Positions 47,261 to 57,188 of a stretch of DNA of 64,000 bases are shown piece after piece. The notes beneath the pieces are model-generated. The model searched no databases, was not told the origin of the DNA, and saw nothing but the letters and a program-made list of their open reading frames with translations. The stretch's first letter is position 1; every line of letters begins with the position of its first letter. A program made the translations under genes and the position numbers. This stretch comes from Paragemmobacter ruber (lineage in GTDB: Bacteria > Pseudomonadota > Alphaproteobacteria > Rhodobacterales > Rhodobacteraceae). The DNA is taken from positions 1,426,001 through 1,490,000 of the forward strand of contig NZ_JAAATW010000001.1 of NCBI RefSeq assembly GCF_009908315.1, written 5' to 3'.

Positions 47261-48074
47261 CCCGAGCCGCCCCAAACAACCACGGATCATCGCGATCGCC
47301 AACCAGAAGGGCGGGGTGGGCAAGACCACCACCGCCATAAACCTCGCCGCGGCGCTGGCAGAGATTGGCGCGCGGGTCCTGCTTGTCGATCTCGATCCGC
47401 AAGGAAACGCGTCCACCGGGCTCGGCATCGAACCGGCGGATCGAAAGGTCACAACCTACGATCTGCTGCTGGAAGATGCGCCGCTTGACTCGGTCATCCA
47501 GCCCACCCGCATCCCGGGTCTGTTCATCTGCCCGGCCAATGCCGACCTGTCATCAGCGGATATTGAACTCGTCGCCAATGAAAAGCGCAGCTTTCTCTTG
47601 CACGATGCGCTGCGCCAGCCGGCGATTGATCGCTATGCCCTTGATTTCGTGCTGATAGATTGCCCACCGTCGCTCAGCCTGCTCACCGTCAACGCCATGA
47701 TCGCCTGCCATTCGGTGCTGGTGCCGCTGCAATCCGAATTCTTCGCGCTGGAAGGTCTGTCGCAGCTGATGCTGACGGTGCGAGAGGTACGGCAAACGGC
47801 CAATCCGAACCTGCGGATCGAAGGTGTAGTGCTTACCATGTATGATAGCCGCAATAGGTTGAGCCAGCAGGTCGAAACAGACGCGCGCGAAAATCTGGGT
47901 GATCTCGTGTTCCGCACGATCATCCCGCGCAATGTCCGCCTGTCCGAGGCGCCAAGTTTCGCCATGCCGGTCCTGACCTATGATCCGGCCTCCAAGGGAA
48001 GCGAGGCTTATCGCGCCCTTGCAACGGAATTGACGGCCCGCCACCCGTTCGACCGCACAGAGGAACCCGCCTGA
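47253..48074 (+). CDS. parA: Chromosome partitioning ATPase ParA
   Basis: The 273-residue protein has the deviant Walker A NQKGGVGKTTTAINL, LVDLDPQGNASTGLGI and LIDCPPSLSLLTVNAM, and binds DNA non-specifically through C-terminal basic residues. ATP-bound ParA on the nucleoid drags ParB-parS complexes and so segregates origins. It shares one base with parB (TGATG), and the two parS sites lie just upstream. Confidence 0.97.
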   Translation: MSDPSRPKQPRIIAIANQKGGVGKTTTAINLAAALAEIGARVLLVDLDPQGNASTGLGIEPADRKVTTYDLLLEDAPLDSVIQPTRIPGLFICPANADLSSADIELVANEKRSFLLHDALRQPAIDRYALDFVLIDCPPSLSLLTVNAMIACHSVLVPLQSEFFALEGLSQLMLTVREVRQTANPNLRIEGVVLTMYDSRNRLSQQVETDARENLGDLVFRTIIPRNVRLSEAPSFAMPVLTYDPASKGSEAYRALATELTARHPFDRTEEPA

Positions 48075-48982
48075 TGGACAAGAAACCCGAACGTCGCAGC
48101 CTTGGCCGTGGTCTTTCTGCGCTCATGGCCGATGTGGCCGTGGACAGTGATCCGCAGACGCCGGATCGGCCGCGCCGCCCCGATCTGTTGATCCCGGTTG
48201 AAAAGCTCGTTCCCAATCCCAACCAGCCGCGCCGTGATTTCCAGCCCGAGGCGCTGCAGGAACTGGCGGCGTCCATCCGGGTGAAAGGCGTCATCCAGCC
48301 CCTGATCGTGCGCGCCATGGGCAATGGCAGCTATGAAATCGTGGCGGGCGAACGGCGCTGGCGGGCCGCGCAGCTGGCGCAGTTGCATGAACTGCCCGCG
48401 ATCGTGCGCGATTTCACGGATTCCGAGGTGATCGAGGTCGCGATCATCGAAAACATCCAGCGGGCCGATCTGAACGCGATCGAAGAGGCGCTCGCCTTCC
48501 GTCAACTGATGGATCGTTTCGGCCATACGCAGGAAAAACTCGCCGAAGCCCTGTCCAAAAGCCGCAGCCACATCGCAAACCTGCTGCGCCTTCTGAACCT
48601 GCCCGAAGACGTGCAGGCCCATGTCCGCGACGGCAAGCTTAGCGCCGGTCACGCAAGGGCGCTGATCACCGCTCCCAACGCGTCGGAACTCGCCCGGCAG
48701 GTCATCACCCGCAATCTTTCGGTGCGCGAGACGGAAAATCTGACCCGAAACTCGGATCAGAAGGGCAGGGGAAAGACCAGCGGCCCCCGCCCCAAGTCTG
48801 ACAAGGACGCCGATACCCGCGCGCTGGAAAACGATCTTTCCGCCAATCTCAACATGCGCGTGACGATTGATCATGGCGGGGCAGGGGATGGCGGCACGCT
48901 GTCCATCCGCTATCGCGATCTGGATGATCTCGATTTGCTTTGCCGCGTGCTCTCGGCCATTCCCCGCGACGTGCCGGTTTAG
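48074..48982 (+). CDS. parB: Chromosome partitioning protein ParB (CTPase clamp)
   Basis: The 302-residue protein has an N-terminal ParA-contact region (RRSLGRGLSALMAD), a CTP-binding/ParB-N domain with PNPNQPRRDFQPEAL, GVIQPLIVR and VAGERRWRAAQLA, ENIQRADLNAIEEA, a helix-turn-helix (TQEKLAEALSKSRSHIANLLRLLNLP) and a C-terminal dimerisation domain. It loads at parS and slides as a clamp, recruiting SMC and ParA. Confidence 0.97.
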   Translation: MDKKPERRSLGRGLSALMADVAVDSDPQTPDRPRRPDLLIPVEKLVPNPNQPRRDFQPEALQELAASIRVKGVIQPLIVRAMGNGSYEIVAGERRWRAAQLAQLHELPAIVRDFTDSEVIEVAIIENIQRADLNAIEEALAFRQLMDRFGHTQEKLAEALSKSRSHIANLLRLLNLPEDVQAHVRDGKLSAGHARALITAPNASELARQVITRNLSVRETENLTRNSDQKGRGKTSGPRPKSDKDADTRALENDLSANLNMRVTIDHGGAGDGGTLSIRYRDLDDLDLLCRVLSAIPRDVPV

Positions 48983-49002
48983 GGGCGCCCGCGCGCCGGG
49001 CC

Positions 49003-50157
49003 TTACGCCAACAACGCCCGCAGCACGCCGTTCAACACGGCGCGCCCCGCGTCGCTCGCCCGCAAGCGTCCGTCATACCGTGCCACAAGGCCCATCTCTT
49101 CCAACTCCACCACCTTGGCCTCGTCCAGCGGCACCCCTGCCAGCGCCGCGTGTCGCCGCAGATCCACGCCCTCGCGCAGGCGCAGGCCCATCAGAAGATG
49201 CTCCGTCGCCTGCTCCTCGGCGGTCACGGCCTCGCGCGGCTCTTCCCCGCTGCGGCCCGCCTCGACCATCTCCAGCCAGGCCCCCGGCGCCCTTGGCGCC
49301 ACCGTCGCCCAGCGCGTCCCAGCCAGCGTCAGCCGCCCATGCGCCCCCGGCCCGATCCCGATGTAATCCCCCATCCGCCAGTAGATCAGGTTATGCCGGC
49401 TTTCCGCCCCCGGCCGCGCGTGATTTGACACCTCATAGGCCGGCATCCCATGTGCGGCGCAAACCTCCTGCGTCACGGCATACATGTCGGCCTGAACGTC
49501 CTCGTCCGGCAGCCCCCTCAAACCGCCGCGGGCAAACCGGTCGGCAAAGGCCGTGCCCTCCTCGATGGTCAGCTGGTACATCGACAGATGATCCACCGCC
49601 ATCGACAGCGCCTCCGTCAGTTCCGCCCGCCACGCGGCAAGCGTCTGCTCCTGCCGCGCATAGATCAGGTCAAAACTCACCCTGTCAAAGCAATCTCGCG
49701 CAATATCAAAGGCTTGCCGTGCCTCTGCCACGGAATGAAGCCGCCCCAACCGCCGAAGATCGGCATCGTTCAGCGCCTGCACCCCCATGGAAACCCGCGT
49801 CACGCCCGCATCCCGAAACCCACGGAACCGCCCCGCCTCCACCGATCCGGGATTGGCCTCCAGCGTTATTTCGGGATCGTTGACCATCGGCCATGTCGCA
49901 CGAACGGCCGCCAGCACATCCGCCACCACCTCCGGCTCCATCAGCGATGGGGTGCCACCGCCAAAGAACACTGTCTCCAGCACGCGCCCAGGCGTCTCTG
50001 CGCCCACCCGGGCGATCTCTCGCAAATAGGCGTCGCGCCAGCGGCGCTGGTCAATCCGCGCCGCGACATGGCTGTTGAAATCGCAATAGGGACATTTCGA
50101 CTGGCAGAAAGGCCAGTGGATATACAGCCCAAACCCCCCGGCCCGCCAATCTTCCAT
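49003..50157 (-). CDS. hemW: Radical SAM heme chaperone HemW
   Basis: The 384-residue protein has the radical-SAM cluster C18-x3-C22-x2-C25 in PFCQSKCPYCDFNSH, FFGGGTPSLM, LEANPGSVE, RVSMGVQ, and the HemW-specific HNxxYW motif (SRHNLIYWRMGDYIGIGPGAH). It is a heme-trafficking protein related to, but not equal to, coproporphyrinogen dehydrogenase HemN. It starts 3 bp after ridA on the same strand, so rph-rdgB-ridA-hemW is probably one operon. Its end faces parB across 20 bp. Confidence 0.95.
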   Translation of the reverse strand: MEDWRAGGFGLYIHWPFCQSKCPYCDFNSHVAARIDQRRWRDAYLREIARVGAETPGRVLETVFFGGGTPSLMEPEVVADVLAAVRATWPMVNDPEITLEANPGSVEAGRFRGFRDAGVTRVSMGVQALNDADLRRLGRLHSVAEARQAFDIARDCFDRVSFDLIYARQEQTLAAWRAELTEALSMAVDHLSMYQLTIEEGTAFADRFARGGLRGLPDEDVQADMYAVTQEVCAAHGMPAYEVSNHARPGAESRHNLIYWRMGDYIGIGPGAHGRLTLAGTRWATVAPRAPGAWLEMVEAGRSGEEPREAVTAEEQATEHLLMGLRLREGVDLRRHAALAGVPLDEAKVVELEEMGLVARYDGRLRASDAGRAVLNGVLRALLA

Positions 50158-50160
50158 GGG

Positions 50161-50535
50161 TTATCCCTTGAAGGCCGTCACCTCGATCTCGACCTTCATC
50201 TCGGGTCGGATCAGCCCGGCGATCACCATCGTCGCAGCGGGCCGGATTTCGCCCAAGGCTTCGCCCAGCGCGGGAACCAGCGGATCCACCAATGCCGCAT
50301 CCGTCACCGTGTACTGGACCCGCACGATATCTTCCATCGTGAAGCCACCCTGTTCCAGCACGCCCTTGATCGTGCGAAAACAGTTGCGCGCCTGATCTGC
50401 TACATCCTCGGGCATGGTCATCGTGGCGTAATCATACCCCGTCACGCCCGAAACAAAGCACCACCCGCCCTTCACCACGGCGCGCGAATAGCCCATCGTC
50501 GCCTCGAACGGCGATCCTGTCGAAATGCGCTTCAT
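50161..50535 (-). CDS. RidA family (YjgF/YER057c/UK114) protein
   Basis: The 124-residue protein has the RidA trimer fold with SRAVVKGGWCFVSGVTGYDYATMTMPEDVADQARNCFRTIKGVLEQGG and a C-terminal VEIEVTAF strand. RidA enzymes hydrolyse reactive enamine/imine products of PLP enzymes, including those of threonine dehydratase (ilvA at 61.6 kb). I chose ATG 50535, which overlaps the rdgB stop in ATGA, with GGAGG 10 bp upstream; the ATG at 50544 would lie right on that ribosome site. The typical RidA Arg is not obvious, so it may be a Rid-like subgroup. Confidence 0.88.
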   Translation of the reverse strand: MKRISTGSPFEATMGYSRAVVKGGWCFVSGVTGYDYATMTMPEDVADQARNCFRTIKGVLEQGGFTMEDIVRVQYTVTDAALVDPLVPALGEALGEIRPAATMVIAGLIRPEMKVEIEVTAFKG

Positions 50536-50543
50536 GTGAAACA
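50528..50543. promoter_or_regulatory. Degenerate parS-like palindrome at the rdgB/ridA junction
   Basis: CGCTTCATGTGAAACA matches the parS consensus at 13 of 16 positions (two core mismatches). It lies 2.5 kb beyond parB. It may be a decayed or weak ParB site; the similar MFHMKR reading over it echoes starts seen at true parS sites. Confidence 0.35.
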
Positions 50544-51140
50544 TCCCTCCACCAGCTTGCGGAACGCGTCGGCGCGGTGGCTGATGCGGTTCTTTTCCCA
50601 ACGATCCATCTCGCCAAAGGTCACGTCAAACCCCTCGGGCTGGAAGATCGGGTCATATCCATGCCCCTGATCCCCCCGCATGGGCCAGACCACCTGCCCT
50701 GGCATCACACCTTCGAACACCTCGTCATGCCCATCCGGCCAAGCCAGCACCAGCGTGCAGCGGAATTGCGCGGTGCGGGGGTAGGGGGCCTGTGCCGCTT
50801 CCAACTCGGCCCAGGTCCGCGTCATCGCCATCACAAAATCCCGCCCGGTCGGCGTTTCCGCCCAGTCGGCGGTGTATACGCCCGGCGCGCCGCCCAATCC
50901 GTCCACCGTGATCCCCGAATCATCGGCCAGGGCGGGCAGGCCCGATGCCTTGGCCGCGAAATGCGCCTTGATCCGCGCATTGCCGACAAAGGTCGTCTCG
51001 GTCTCGGCAGGCTCTGGCAACCCCAAGGCGCCCGCGCTGACCACGGCCACAGAAAACGGCTCTAACAAGGCCGAAATCTCTTCAAGCTTGCCCTTGTTAT
51101 GCGTCGCCACCACCAGCCGATCGCCCGCGAACCTGCGCAT
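50532..51140 (-). CDS. rdgB: dITP/XTP pyrophosphatase (Ham1/RdgB family)
   Basis: The 202-residue protein has the family motifs VVATHNKGKLEEI, ETTFVGNARIKAHFAAKASGLPALADDSGI with the catalytic aspartate pair, GVYTADWAE, GYDPIFQPEG and KNRISHRADAFRKL. It removes deaminated purine nucleotides from the pool. I chose ATG 51140, overlapping the rph stop; an upstream extension lies within rph. It is coupled to ridA by ATGA. Confidence 0.96.
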   Translation of the reverse strand: MRRFAGDRLVVATHNKGKLEEISALLEPFSVAVVSAGALGLPEPAETETTFVGNARIKAHFAAKASGLPALADDSGITVDGLGGAPGVYTADWAETPTGRDFVMAMTRTWAELEAAQAPYPRTAQFRCTLVLAWPDGHDEVFEGVMPGQVVWPMRGDQGHGYDPIFQPEGFDVTFGEMDRWEKNRISHRADAFRKLVEGCFT

Positions 51141-51856
51141 CACAACCCCAGCGCTGCTTTCTGCGCCGCCACCAAGGCCCCGCACCCCGCCTCCGCTAGG
51201 TCCAGAAGCTGCCCCATCTCATCGCGCGAAAACGTCGCCCCCTCCGCGCTCATCTGCACCTCGATCAGCCGCCCGCGCCCGGTCAGGATGAAATTCCCAT
51301 CCGTGCCGGCGGTCGAATCCTCGGCATAATCCAGATCCAGCACCGCCTGCCCGGCATAGATGCCGCAGGACACGGCGGCGACATGGTCGATCATCGGATC
51401 GCTGACGATGACACCCGCCTTCAGCAGCTTGTCCACCGCCATCTTCAGCGCGACCCACCCCCCGGTGATCGACGCGCAGCGTGTCCCGCCATCCGCCTGG
51501 ATCACGTCGCAGTCGATGACGATCTGCCGCTCGCCCAGCGCCGATCGGTCCACGCCCGCGCGCAGCGCCCGCCCGATCAGGCGCTGGATCTCCTGCGTCC
51601 GCCCTGATTGCTTGCCCGCCGCCGCCTCGCGCCGTGTCCGGCTGTTGGTGGCGCGCGGCAGCATCCCGTATTCCGCCGTCACCCAGCCCAGCCCCGTATT
51701 CTTCAGAAACGGCGGCGCCTTGTCCTCGATCGTCGCCGAACACAGGACATGCGTCTCGCCCATCTTGATCAGGCACGATCCTTCTGCATGTTTCATCACA
51801 CCGACTTCGATTGAAACCGGCCGCATTTCGCTTAGTTGTCGGGCAGAGGGGCGCAT
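51140..51856 (-). CDS. rph: Ribonuclease PH
   Basis: The 238-residue phosphorolytic exonuclease has [83 protein letters not shown] and [19 protein letters not shown]. It trims tRNA 3' ends and degrades structured RNA. AAGGATG lies before ATG 51856. It heads the leftward rph-rdgB-ridA-hemW operon and diverges from hrcA. Confidence 0.97.
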   Translation of the reverse strand: MRPSARQLSEMRPVSIEVGVMKHAEGSCLIKMGETHVLCSATIEDKAPPFLKNTGLGWVTAEYGMLPRATNSRTRREAAAGKQSGRTQEIQRLIGRALRAGVDRSALGERQIVIDCDVIQADGGTRCASITGGWVALKMAVDKLLKAGVIVSDPMIDHVAAVSCGIYAGQAVLDLDYAEDSTAGTDGNFILTGRGRLIEVQMSAEGATFSRDEMGQLLDLAEAGCGALVAAQKAALGL

Positions 51857-51917
51857 CAGATCATCCTTTTTGGGTTGGGGCCAGATATCCACCCCCATCC
51901 CCCGGATGCAACCCCGA

Positions 51918-51946
51918 TTGACGCCCCGACGCCCGCGCCGATAATG
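51918..51946 (+). promoter_or_regulatory. Strong promoter of hrcA-grpE
   Basis: TTGACG (51918-51923) is followed after 17 bp by ATAATG (51941-51946; the shifted hexamer GATAAT differs from TATAAT at one base). This is the best sigma-70-like promoter in the window, about 22 bp before the hrcA ATG. No CIRCE inverted repeat (TTAGCACTC-N9-GAGTGCTAA) is present, so HrcA probably does not repress its own gene here. Confidence 0.7.
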
Positions 51947-51968
51947 GCAAACCGGCAAGGATCGACAG

Positions 51969-53030
51969 ATGACAGACGGCTCGAAAATTCTGTCCGAAAT
52001 GAATGACCGCTCGCGCGAGGTGTTCCGCCGCGTCGTCGAAGGCTACCTCGCCTCCGGCGATCCGGTGGGGTCGCGCACCCTAACGCGGTCCATGTCGGAA
52101 AAGCTGTCCGCCGCCACCATCCGCAACGTGATGCAGGATCTCGAATTCCTTGGCCTGCTCGACAGCCCGCATATCTCGGCCGGGCGCATCCCCACACAGC
52201 TTGGCCTGCGGATGTTCGTCGATAGCCTGCTCGAAGTCGGCACCGTCGCGGAAGAGGATCGCGAACGCATCGACGCCACGCTTGGCAGCAACGATCAGGA
52301 CGTGAACTCGCTCCTCGATCACATCGGCGCGGCGCTGTCCGGCATCACCCGTGGCGCTTCCCTCGTGCTGGCGCCCAAGGTCGAGGCGCCGATCCGCCAC
52401 ATCGAATTCGTCTCATTGTCACAGGACCGCGCGCTGGTGGTGCTGGTCTTCGCCAATGGCCATGTCGAAAACCGCATCTTCACCCCGCCACCGGGACAGA
52501 CGCCCTCTTCGATGCGCGAGGCTGCGAATTTCCTGAACGCGCTCGCCGAAGGCAAGACGCTGACCGAACTCCGCCGCTCCATGACGGCCGAGATCGCCAA
52601 ACGGCGGCAAGAGATCGATTCCCTCGCCCGCGATCTGGTGGAATCCGGCCTCGCCGTCTGGGAGAACCCCGGCGAGACCTCAGAACGCCTGATCGTGCGC
52701 GGCCGCGCCAACCTGCTCGAGGAAGAATCGACCGATCTCGAACGCATCCGCACCCTGTTCGACGACCTCGAAAGGAAACGCGATATCGCCGATTTCCTCG
52801 AACTCGCCGAAACGGGCGAGGGCGTGCGCATCTTTATCGGGTCCGAGAACAAACTCTTCTCACTTTCCGGTTCAAGTCTCGTCGTTTCTCCCTATATGAA
52901 CGCGGACCGAAAGATCATCGGCGCCGTCGGCGTCATCGGTCCGACCCGGCTGAATTACGGCCGCATCGTCCCGATCGTCGATTACACGGCGCAGCTCGTC
53001 GGGCGGCTGGTGTCCGAACGGGGCAAGTGA
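51969..53030 (+). CDS. hrcA: Heat-inducible transcription repressor HrcA
   Basis: The 353-residue protein has the N-terminal winged helix ([61 protein letters not shown], about 15-74) and C-terminal [43 protein letters not shown]. It represses groESL (and elsewhere dnaK) at CIRCE elements until titrated by stress. It pairs with grpE 16 bp downstream, the usual order. Confidence 0.96.
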   Translation: MTDGSKILSEMNDRSREVFRRVVEGYLASGDPVGSRTLTRSMSEKLSAATIRNVMQDLEFLGLLDSPHISAGRIPTQLGLRMFVDSLLEVGTVAEEDRERIDATLGSNDQDVNSLLDHIGAALSGITRGASLVLAPKVEAPIRHIEFVSLSQDRALVVLVFANGHVENRIFTPPPGQTPSSMREAANFLNALAEGKTLTELRRSMTAEIAKRRQEIDSLARDLVESGLAVWENPGETSERLIVRGRANLLEEESTDLERIRTLFDDLERKRDIADFLELAETGEGVRIFIGSENKLFSLSGSSLVVSPYMNADRKIIGAVGVIGPTRLNYGRIVPIVDYTAQLVGRLVSERGK

Positions 53031-53046
53031 AGAAGGCAGTAGGAAA

Positions 53047-53583
53047 ATGGCAGACGACAAATCGGTTCCGGAAGATTTCGCCATCGAGGAAGGTCTCGAA
53101 GATCTCGCCGCGCTGGACGAGGTCGAGGCGCTGCGTGCCGAACGGGATGAGCTGCGCGATCGTTTCATGCGCGCTTTGGCTGACGCCGAAAATGCCCGCA
53201 AGCGCGGCGAACGCGACCGGCGCGAGGCGGAACAGTATGGCAGCACCCGCCTTGCCCGCGATCTGCTCCCGGTGTTCGACAACCTCAACCGCGCGCTGAA
53301 CGCCGCCACCGACGAACAGAAGGCCGCCGCCTCGGCCCTATTCGAAGGCGTGCAGCTCACCCTGCGCGAACTCACCAACGTGATGACGCGCCATGGCGTG
53401 AAACCGATCACGCCCAAAGTCGGCGACATGTTCGATCCGCAGAACCACGAAGCCATGTTCGAAGCGCCGGTTCCCGGCACCAAGGCCGGCCAGATCATTC
53501 AGGTCATGACCGAAGGTTTCATGCTGCACGATCGTCTGCTGCGCCCTGCGCAGGTGGGCGTTTCGTCCAACACGGGCGCCTGA
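53047..53583 (+). CDS. grpE: Nucleotide exchange factor GrpE
   Basis: The 178-residue protein has an N-terminal coiled coil (about 25-75, EVEALRAERDELRDRFMRALADAENARKR) and the C-terminal beta domain with RHGVKPITPKVGDMFDPQNHEAMFEAPVPGTKAGQIIQVMTEGFMLHDRLLRPAQVGVS. It releases ADP from DnaK. dnaK itself is outside this window. It ends at a region with nested inverted repeats shared with convergent mutS. Confidence 0.96.
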   Translation: MADDKSVPEDFAIEEGLEDLAALDEVEALRAERDELRDRFMRALADAENARKRGERDRREAEQYGSTRLARDLLPVFDNLNRALNAATDEQKAAASALFEGVQLTLRELTNVMTRHGVKPITPKVGDMFDPQNHEAMFEAPVPGTKAGQIIQVMTEGFMLHDRLLRPAQVGVSSNTGA

Positions 53584-53615
53584 CTGCCACCGTCGACCGG
53601 GGGTTTCACACCCCG

Positions 53616-53657
53616 TCAGCCATCGGTTCTCGAACCGATGGCGCACTCGATGGCTGA
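53616..53657. repeat. Nested inverted repeats between grpE and mutS
   Basis: An inner near-perfect stem (53619-53629 with 53632-53642, 11 bp, minimal loop) is overlapped by an outer pair TCAGCCATCG (53616-53625) and CGATGGCTGA (53648-53657). The left arm can thus pair with either right arm, giving alternative hairpins. There is no T-tract, but position between convergent genes suggests a bidirectional transcript end. Confidence 0.6.
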
Positions 53658-53690
53658 CCCCCGTGGGATATTTGACCAACGGAGAAGGGG

Positions 53691-56336
53691 CTAGGGCTTC
53701 AGCAAGTCCTTCAGTTCATAGACAAAGCGCAGCGCCTCCATCGGCGTCATCTCATCGGGATGCGCGTCCTTCAACCGCGCCTCCACCACGGATTCCTTCG
53801 CCACCACACGCGGGGCAGGGGGCGCGGCCGGGGCGACGGAAAACAACGGCAGATCGTCGATCAACGCCTTTGGCCGCGCGCCGCCCTGCCGTTCGCCGGA
53901 TTCCAGCGCCTCCAGCACCACCTTGGCGCGGTCCACCACCGCCGCAGGCAGGCCCGCCAGCCGCGCCACCTGCACGCCATAGGACCGATCCGCCGCCCCT
54001 TTCCGCACCTCGTGCAGGAAGATGACCTCGCCTTCCCATTCCTTGACGCGGACGGTGGCGTTCTCCACCCCGTCCAGCTTCCCCGCCAGCGCCGTCATCT
54101 CATGGTAATGCGTGGCAAACAGCGCGCGGCAGCGGTTCACCCCATGCAGATGTTCCATCGTGGCCCAGGCGATGGACAGCCCGTCATAGGTTGCCGTCCC
54201 CCGCCCGATCTCATCCAAGATCACCAGCGCCCGGTCATCCGCCTGATTCAGGATCGCCGCCGTCTCCACCATCTCCACCATGAAGGTGGACCGCCCCCGC
54301 GCCAGATCATCCGCCGCGCCCACGCGGCTGAACAACTGGCTGACGATACCGATATGCGCCCGCGACGCCGGCACGAAACTCCCCGCCTGCGCCAACAGCG
54401 CGATCAGCGCATTCTGCCGCAGAAAGGTGGACTTACCCGCCATGTTCGGCCCGGTCAGCAGCCAGATCGCGGGCGTCTCCCCCTCGGTCAGCGCGCAATC
54501 ATTGGCCACGAAGGGCCCCGCCCCCTGCCGCCGCAGCGCGCGCTCCACCACCGGATGCCGTCCCCCCTCGACCACGAAGGCGCGGCTTTCATCCACCACA
54601 GGCTCCGCCCAACCCTCCTCTGCCGCCAGATCGGCAAAGGCCGCCGCCAGATCCACCTCGGACAAGGCCCGCGCCGCCGCGCCCACCGGGCCGCTTGCCG
54701 CCAGCACCGCCGCGCGCAACGCCTCGAAATGCCGCTTCTCGATCTCCAGCGCGTGGTTCCCGGCATTCAGGATGCGCGTCTCCATCTCCGACAGTTCCAC
54801 GGTGGTAAACCGCACCTGCCCCGCTGTCGTCTGCCGATGGATGAACGTCTCTGACAGGGGCGGCGACAGCATCCGCTCCGCATGGGTGGATGTCGTCTCG
54901 ATGAAATAGCCCAGCACGTTGTTATGCTTGATCTTCAGGCTCTGGATGCCGGTTGCCGCGATGAAATCCGCCTGCATCGCGGCGATCACCCCGCGCCCCT
55001 CGTCCCGCAAGCGCCGCGCCTGATCCAGCTCCGCGTCATATCCCGGCGCGATGAAGCCCCCATCCCGCGCCAACAGCGGCGGTTCCGCCACCAGCGCCTG
55101 ATCCAGCAGGTCCACCAGCGCCTCATGCCCCACCAGCGCCCGCGCTGCATCGGCCAGCAGCACCGGCGCCCCCTCCAGCCGCGCCGCCACCGCCACCGCC
55201 TGCGTCAGCCCAGCCCGGATCGCGGACAGGTCGCGCGGCCCGCCCCGATCCAGCGCCAGCCGTGACAGCGCGCGGTCCATATCCGGCACCCGCCGCAGCG
55301 CATCGCGCAATTCGGCGCGCAACAGGCTCTGTTCCAGCAGAAAACGCACCGATTCGAGCCGCGCATGGATTACTGACAGGTCGCGCGACGGCGACGATAT
55401 CCGCCGTTCCAGCAGCCGCGCCCCCGGCGCTGTCACCGTCCGATCCACCGCTGCCAGCAGCGATCCATCCCGCCCGCCGCTCAGGGCCTGCGTCAGTTCC
55501 AGATTGCGCCGGGTCGCGGCGTCGATCTGCATCGCGCCCCCCGCCGCCTCCTTCACCGGCGGGCGCAGCAAGGGCAGCTTTCCCCGCTGCGTCAGATCCA
55601 GATAATCGACCAGCGCCCCCATCGCCGACAGTTCCGCCCGGTCAAACCGCCCGAACCCCTCAAGCGTCCCCACATCGAACAGCGCGCACAGCCGCTTTTC
55701 GGCAGAGACAGAATCGAATGATCCCCGCGCCAGCCGCGTCAGCGACGCGCCGGATTCCGTCACTATTCCGGCCCAATCCGCCTCTCGTGCCTCGGAAATC
55801 AGCACCTCGCGCGGGGCCAGCCGCGCCAGTTCCGGCCCCAGCCGCGCGGGCGCACAGGGCATCACCCGCAACTCGCCCGTAGAAATATCCGCCCAGGCCA
55901 GCGCCGCCTCGTCCCGCACCTCGCTGAACGCACAGAGGAAGTTATGCCGCCGCGCCTCCAGCAGCGCGTCCTCGGTCAGCGTGCCGGGCGTCACCAGCCG
56001 CACCACATCGCGCCGCACCACGGCCTTCGATCCGCGCTTCTTCGCCTCGGCCGGGTCCTCCAGCTGTTCCGCGATCGCCACGCGAAACCCCTTGCGGATC
56101 AGCGTCAGCAGATACCCTTCCGCCGAATGAACAGGCACCCCGCACATCGCGATGGGCTCACCCAGATGAAACCCCCGCTTCGTCAGCGCGATATCCAGCG
56201 CCTCTGCCGCCGCAACGGCATCGTCAAAGAACATCTCGTAGAAATCGCCCATCCGATAGAACAGCAGCGCGCCGGGGTTCTGCGCCTTGATCTCCAGATA
56301 TTGCGCCATCATCGGCGTCACGCTGTCGTCGCTCAT
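53691..56336 (-). CDS. mutS: DNA mismatch repair protein MutS
   Basis: The 881-residue ATPase has the mismatch-recognition domain with [15 protein letters not shown] (the Phe-x-Glu wedge lies a few residues later, at DFYEMF), connector, clamp and lever regions, Walker [20 protein letters not shown], Walker [23 protein letters not shown] and ATHYHEM. It starts mismatch repair with MutL. Length and order are standard. Confidence 0.97.
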   Translation of the reverse strand: MSDDSVTPMMAQYLEIKAQNPGALLFYRMGDFYEMFFDDAVAAAEALDIALTKRGFHLGEPIAMCGVPVHSAEGYLLTLIRKGFRVAIAEQLEDPAEAKKRGSKAVVRRDVVRLVTPGTLTEDALLEARRHNFLCAFSEVRDEAALAWADISTGELRVMPCAPARLGPELARLAPREVLISEAREADWAGIVTESGASLTRLARGSFDSVSAEKRLCALFDVGTLEGFGRFDRAELSAMGALVDYLDLTQRGKLPLLRPPVKEAAGGAMQIDAATRRNLELTQALSGGRDGSLLAAVDRTVTAPGARLLERRISSPSRDLSVIHARLESVRFLLEQSLLRAELRDALRRVPDMDRALSRLALDRGGPRDLSAIRAGLTQAVAVAARLEGAPVLLADAARALVGHEALVDLLDQALVAEPPLLARDGGFIAPGYDAELDQARRLRDEGRGVIAAMQADFIAATGIQSLKIKHNNVLGYFIETTSTHAERMLSPPLSETFIHRQTTAGQVRFTTVELSEMETRILNAGNHALEIEKRHFEALRAAVLAASGPVGAAARALSEVDLAAAFADLAAEEGWAEPVVDESRAFVVEGGRHPVVERALRRQGAGPFVANDCALTEGETPAIWLLTGPNMAGKSTFLRQNALIALLAQAGSFVPASRAHIGIVSQLFSRVGAADDLARGRSTFMVEMVETAAILNQADDRALVILDEIGRGTATYDGLSIAWATMEHLHGVNRCRALFATHYHEMTALAGKLDGVENATVRVKEWEGEVIFLHEVRKGAADRSYGVQVARLAGLPAAVVDRAKVVLEALESGERQGGARPKALIDDLPLFSVAPAAPPAPRVVAKESVVEARLKDAHPDEMTPMEALRFVYELKDLLKP

Positions 56337-56398
56337 CGGTCCCCCACTTGCCGGGGAAACCCTACAAAAGCGCCAAGTCCCGCGAAAGGCCCCGCCCG

Positions 56399-57046
56399 CT
56401 ATTTCGCAAAGGCCGCCTGATCGCCCCAGACCGCCCGCACCCGATCATCCCGGCCACAGGCATTGCGATAGAAGGTATAGGCGTTCCGCTTCTGCTTCGG
56501 CCCGGCCCGCGTCAGGATGATATCCCGGCTCTTGTAGTAATCCTGATGGTAGGCCTCGGCCTCGTAGAAAGGCCCTGCCGCCAGAACGGGCGTTACCACA
56601 GCCGCGCCCAGCGCCTGCGATGCCTCTGCCACTGCCGCCTCCGCACTGGCCCTTTCAGCCGCGTTAGAGACGAAAATTGCCGTCCGATAGCTATCGCCCC
56701 GGTCACAGAACTGCCCGCCCGCATCCAACGGATCGACAGACCGCAGGAACAGGCGCACCACCTGATCATAGCTGATGCGGGTCGTGTCGAAGGTGATCTC
56801 CACCGCCTCGTAATGCCCGGTTCCGCCCGCCGTCACCTGCTTGTAGGTCGGGTTCGCCACCGTGCCGCCGGTATAGCCTGACACCACCGACAAAACCCCC
56901 GGAACCCCCTCGAAATCCGCCTCCACGCACCAGAAGCAGCCCCCCGCCACGACGGCCTTGCCCGTGGCGGCATGGCTCGCCGCGCCGAGAACGGCCGAAA
57001 GGAACAGCGTCACGCCAACGGCAACGATGGTGAACAGGCGATGCAT
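56399..57046 (-). CDS. msrA: Exported peptide methionine sulfoxide reductase MsrA
   Basis: The 215-residue protein has a cleavable signal (about 1-27, [17 protein letters not shown]) and the MsrA domain with the catalytic [25 protein letters not shown] and [17 protein letters not shown]. Further cysteines, in QFCDRGDSY and NACGRDD, may act in recycling. It reduces methionine-S-sulfoxide, here in the periplasm. GAGGAGG lies before ATG 57046. Most MsrA proteins are cytoplasmic, so an exported one is notable. Confidence 0.93.
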   Translation of the reverse strand: MHRLFTIVAVGVTLFLSAVLGAASHAATGKAVVAGGCFWCVEADFEGVPGVLSVVSGYTGGTVANPTYKQVTAGGTGHYEAVEITFDTTRISYDQVVRLFLRSVDPLDAGGQFCDRGDSYRTAIFVSNAAERASAEAAVAEASQALGAAVVTPVLAAGPFYEAEAYHQDYYKSRDIILTRAGPKQKRNAYTFYRNACGRDDRVRAVWGDQAAFAK

Positions 57047-57188
57047 GGGTGGCCTCCTCGTTTTGGGCAACCTCACCCGCCGCGCGCTAGGCGGCAACTC
57101 ACCCTGCCGTGACATCACGCTAAGGTGACGGCCCCCCTTCCCCTTCCGCCAGCCCCCCACTACCCTCGCCCCAACAGCAGAGGGCCCC

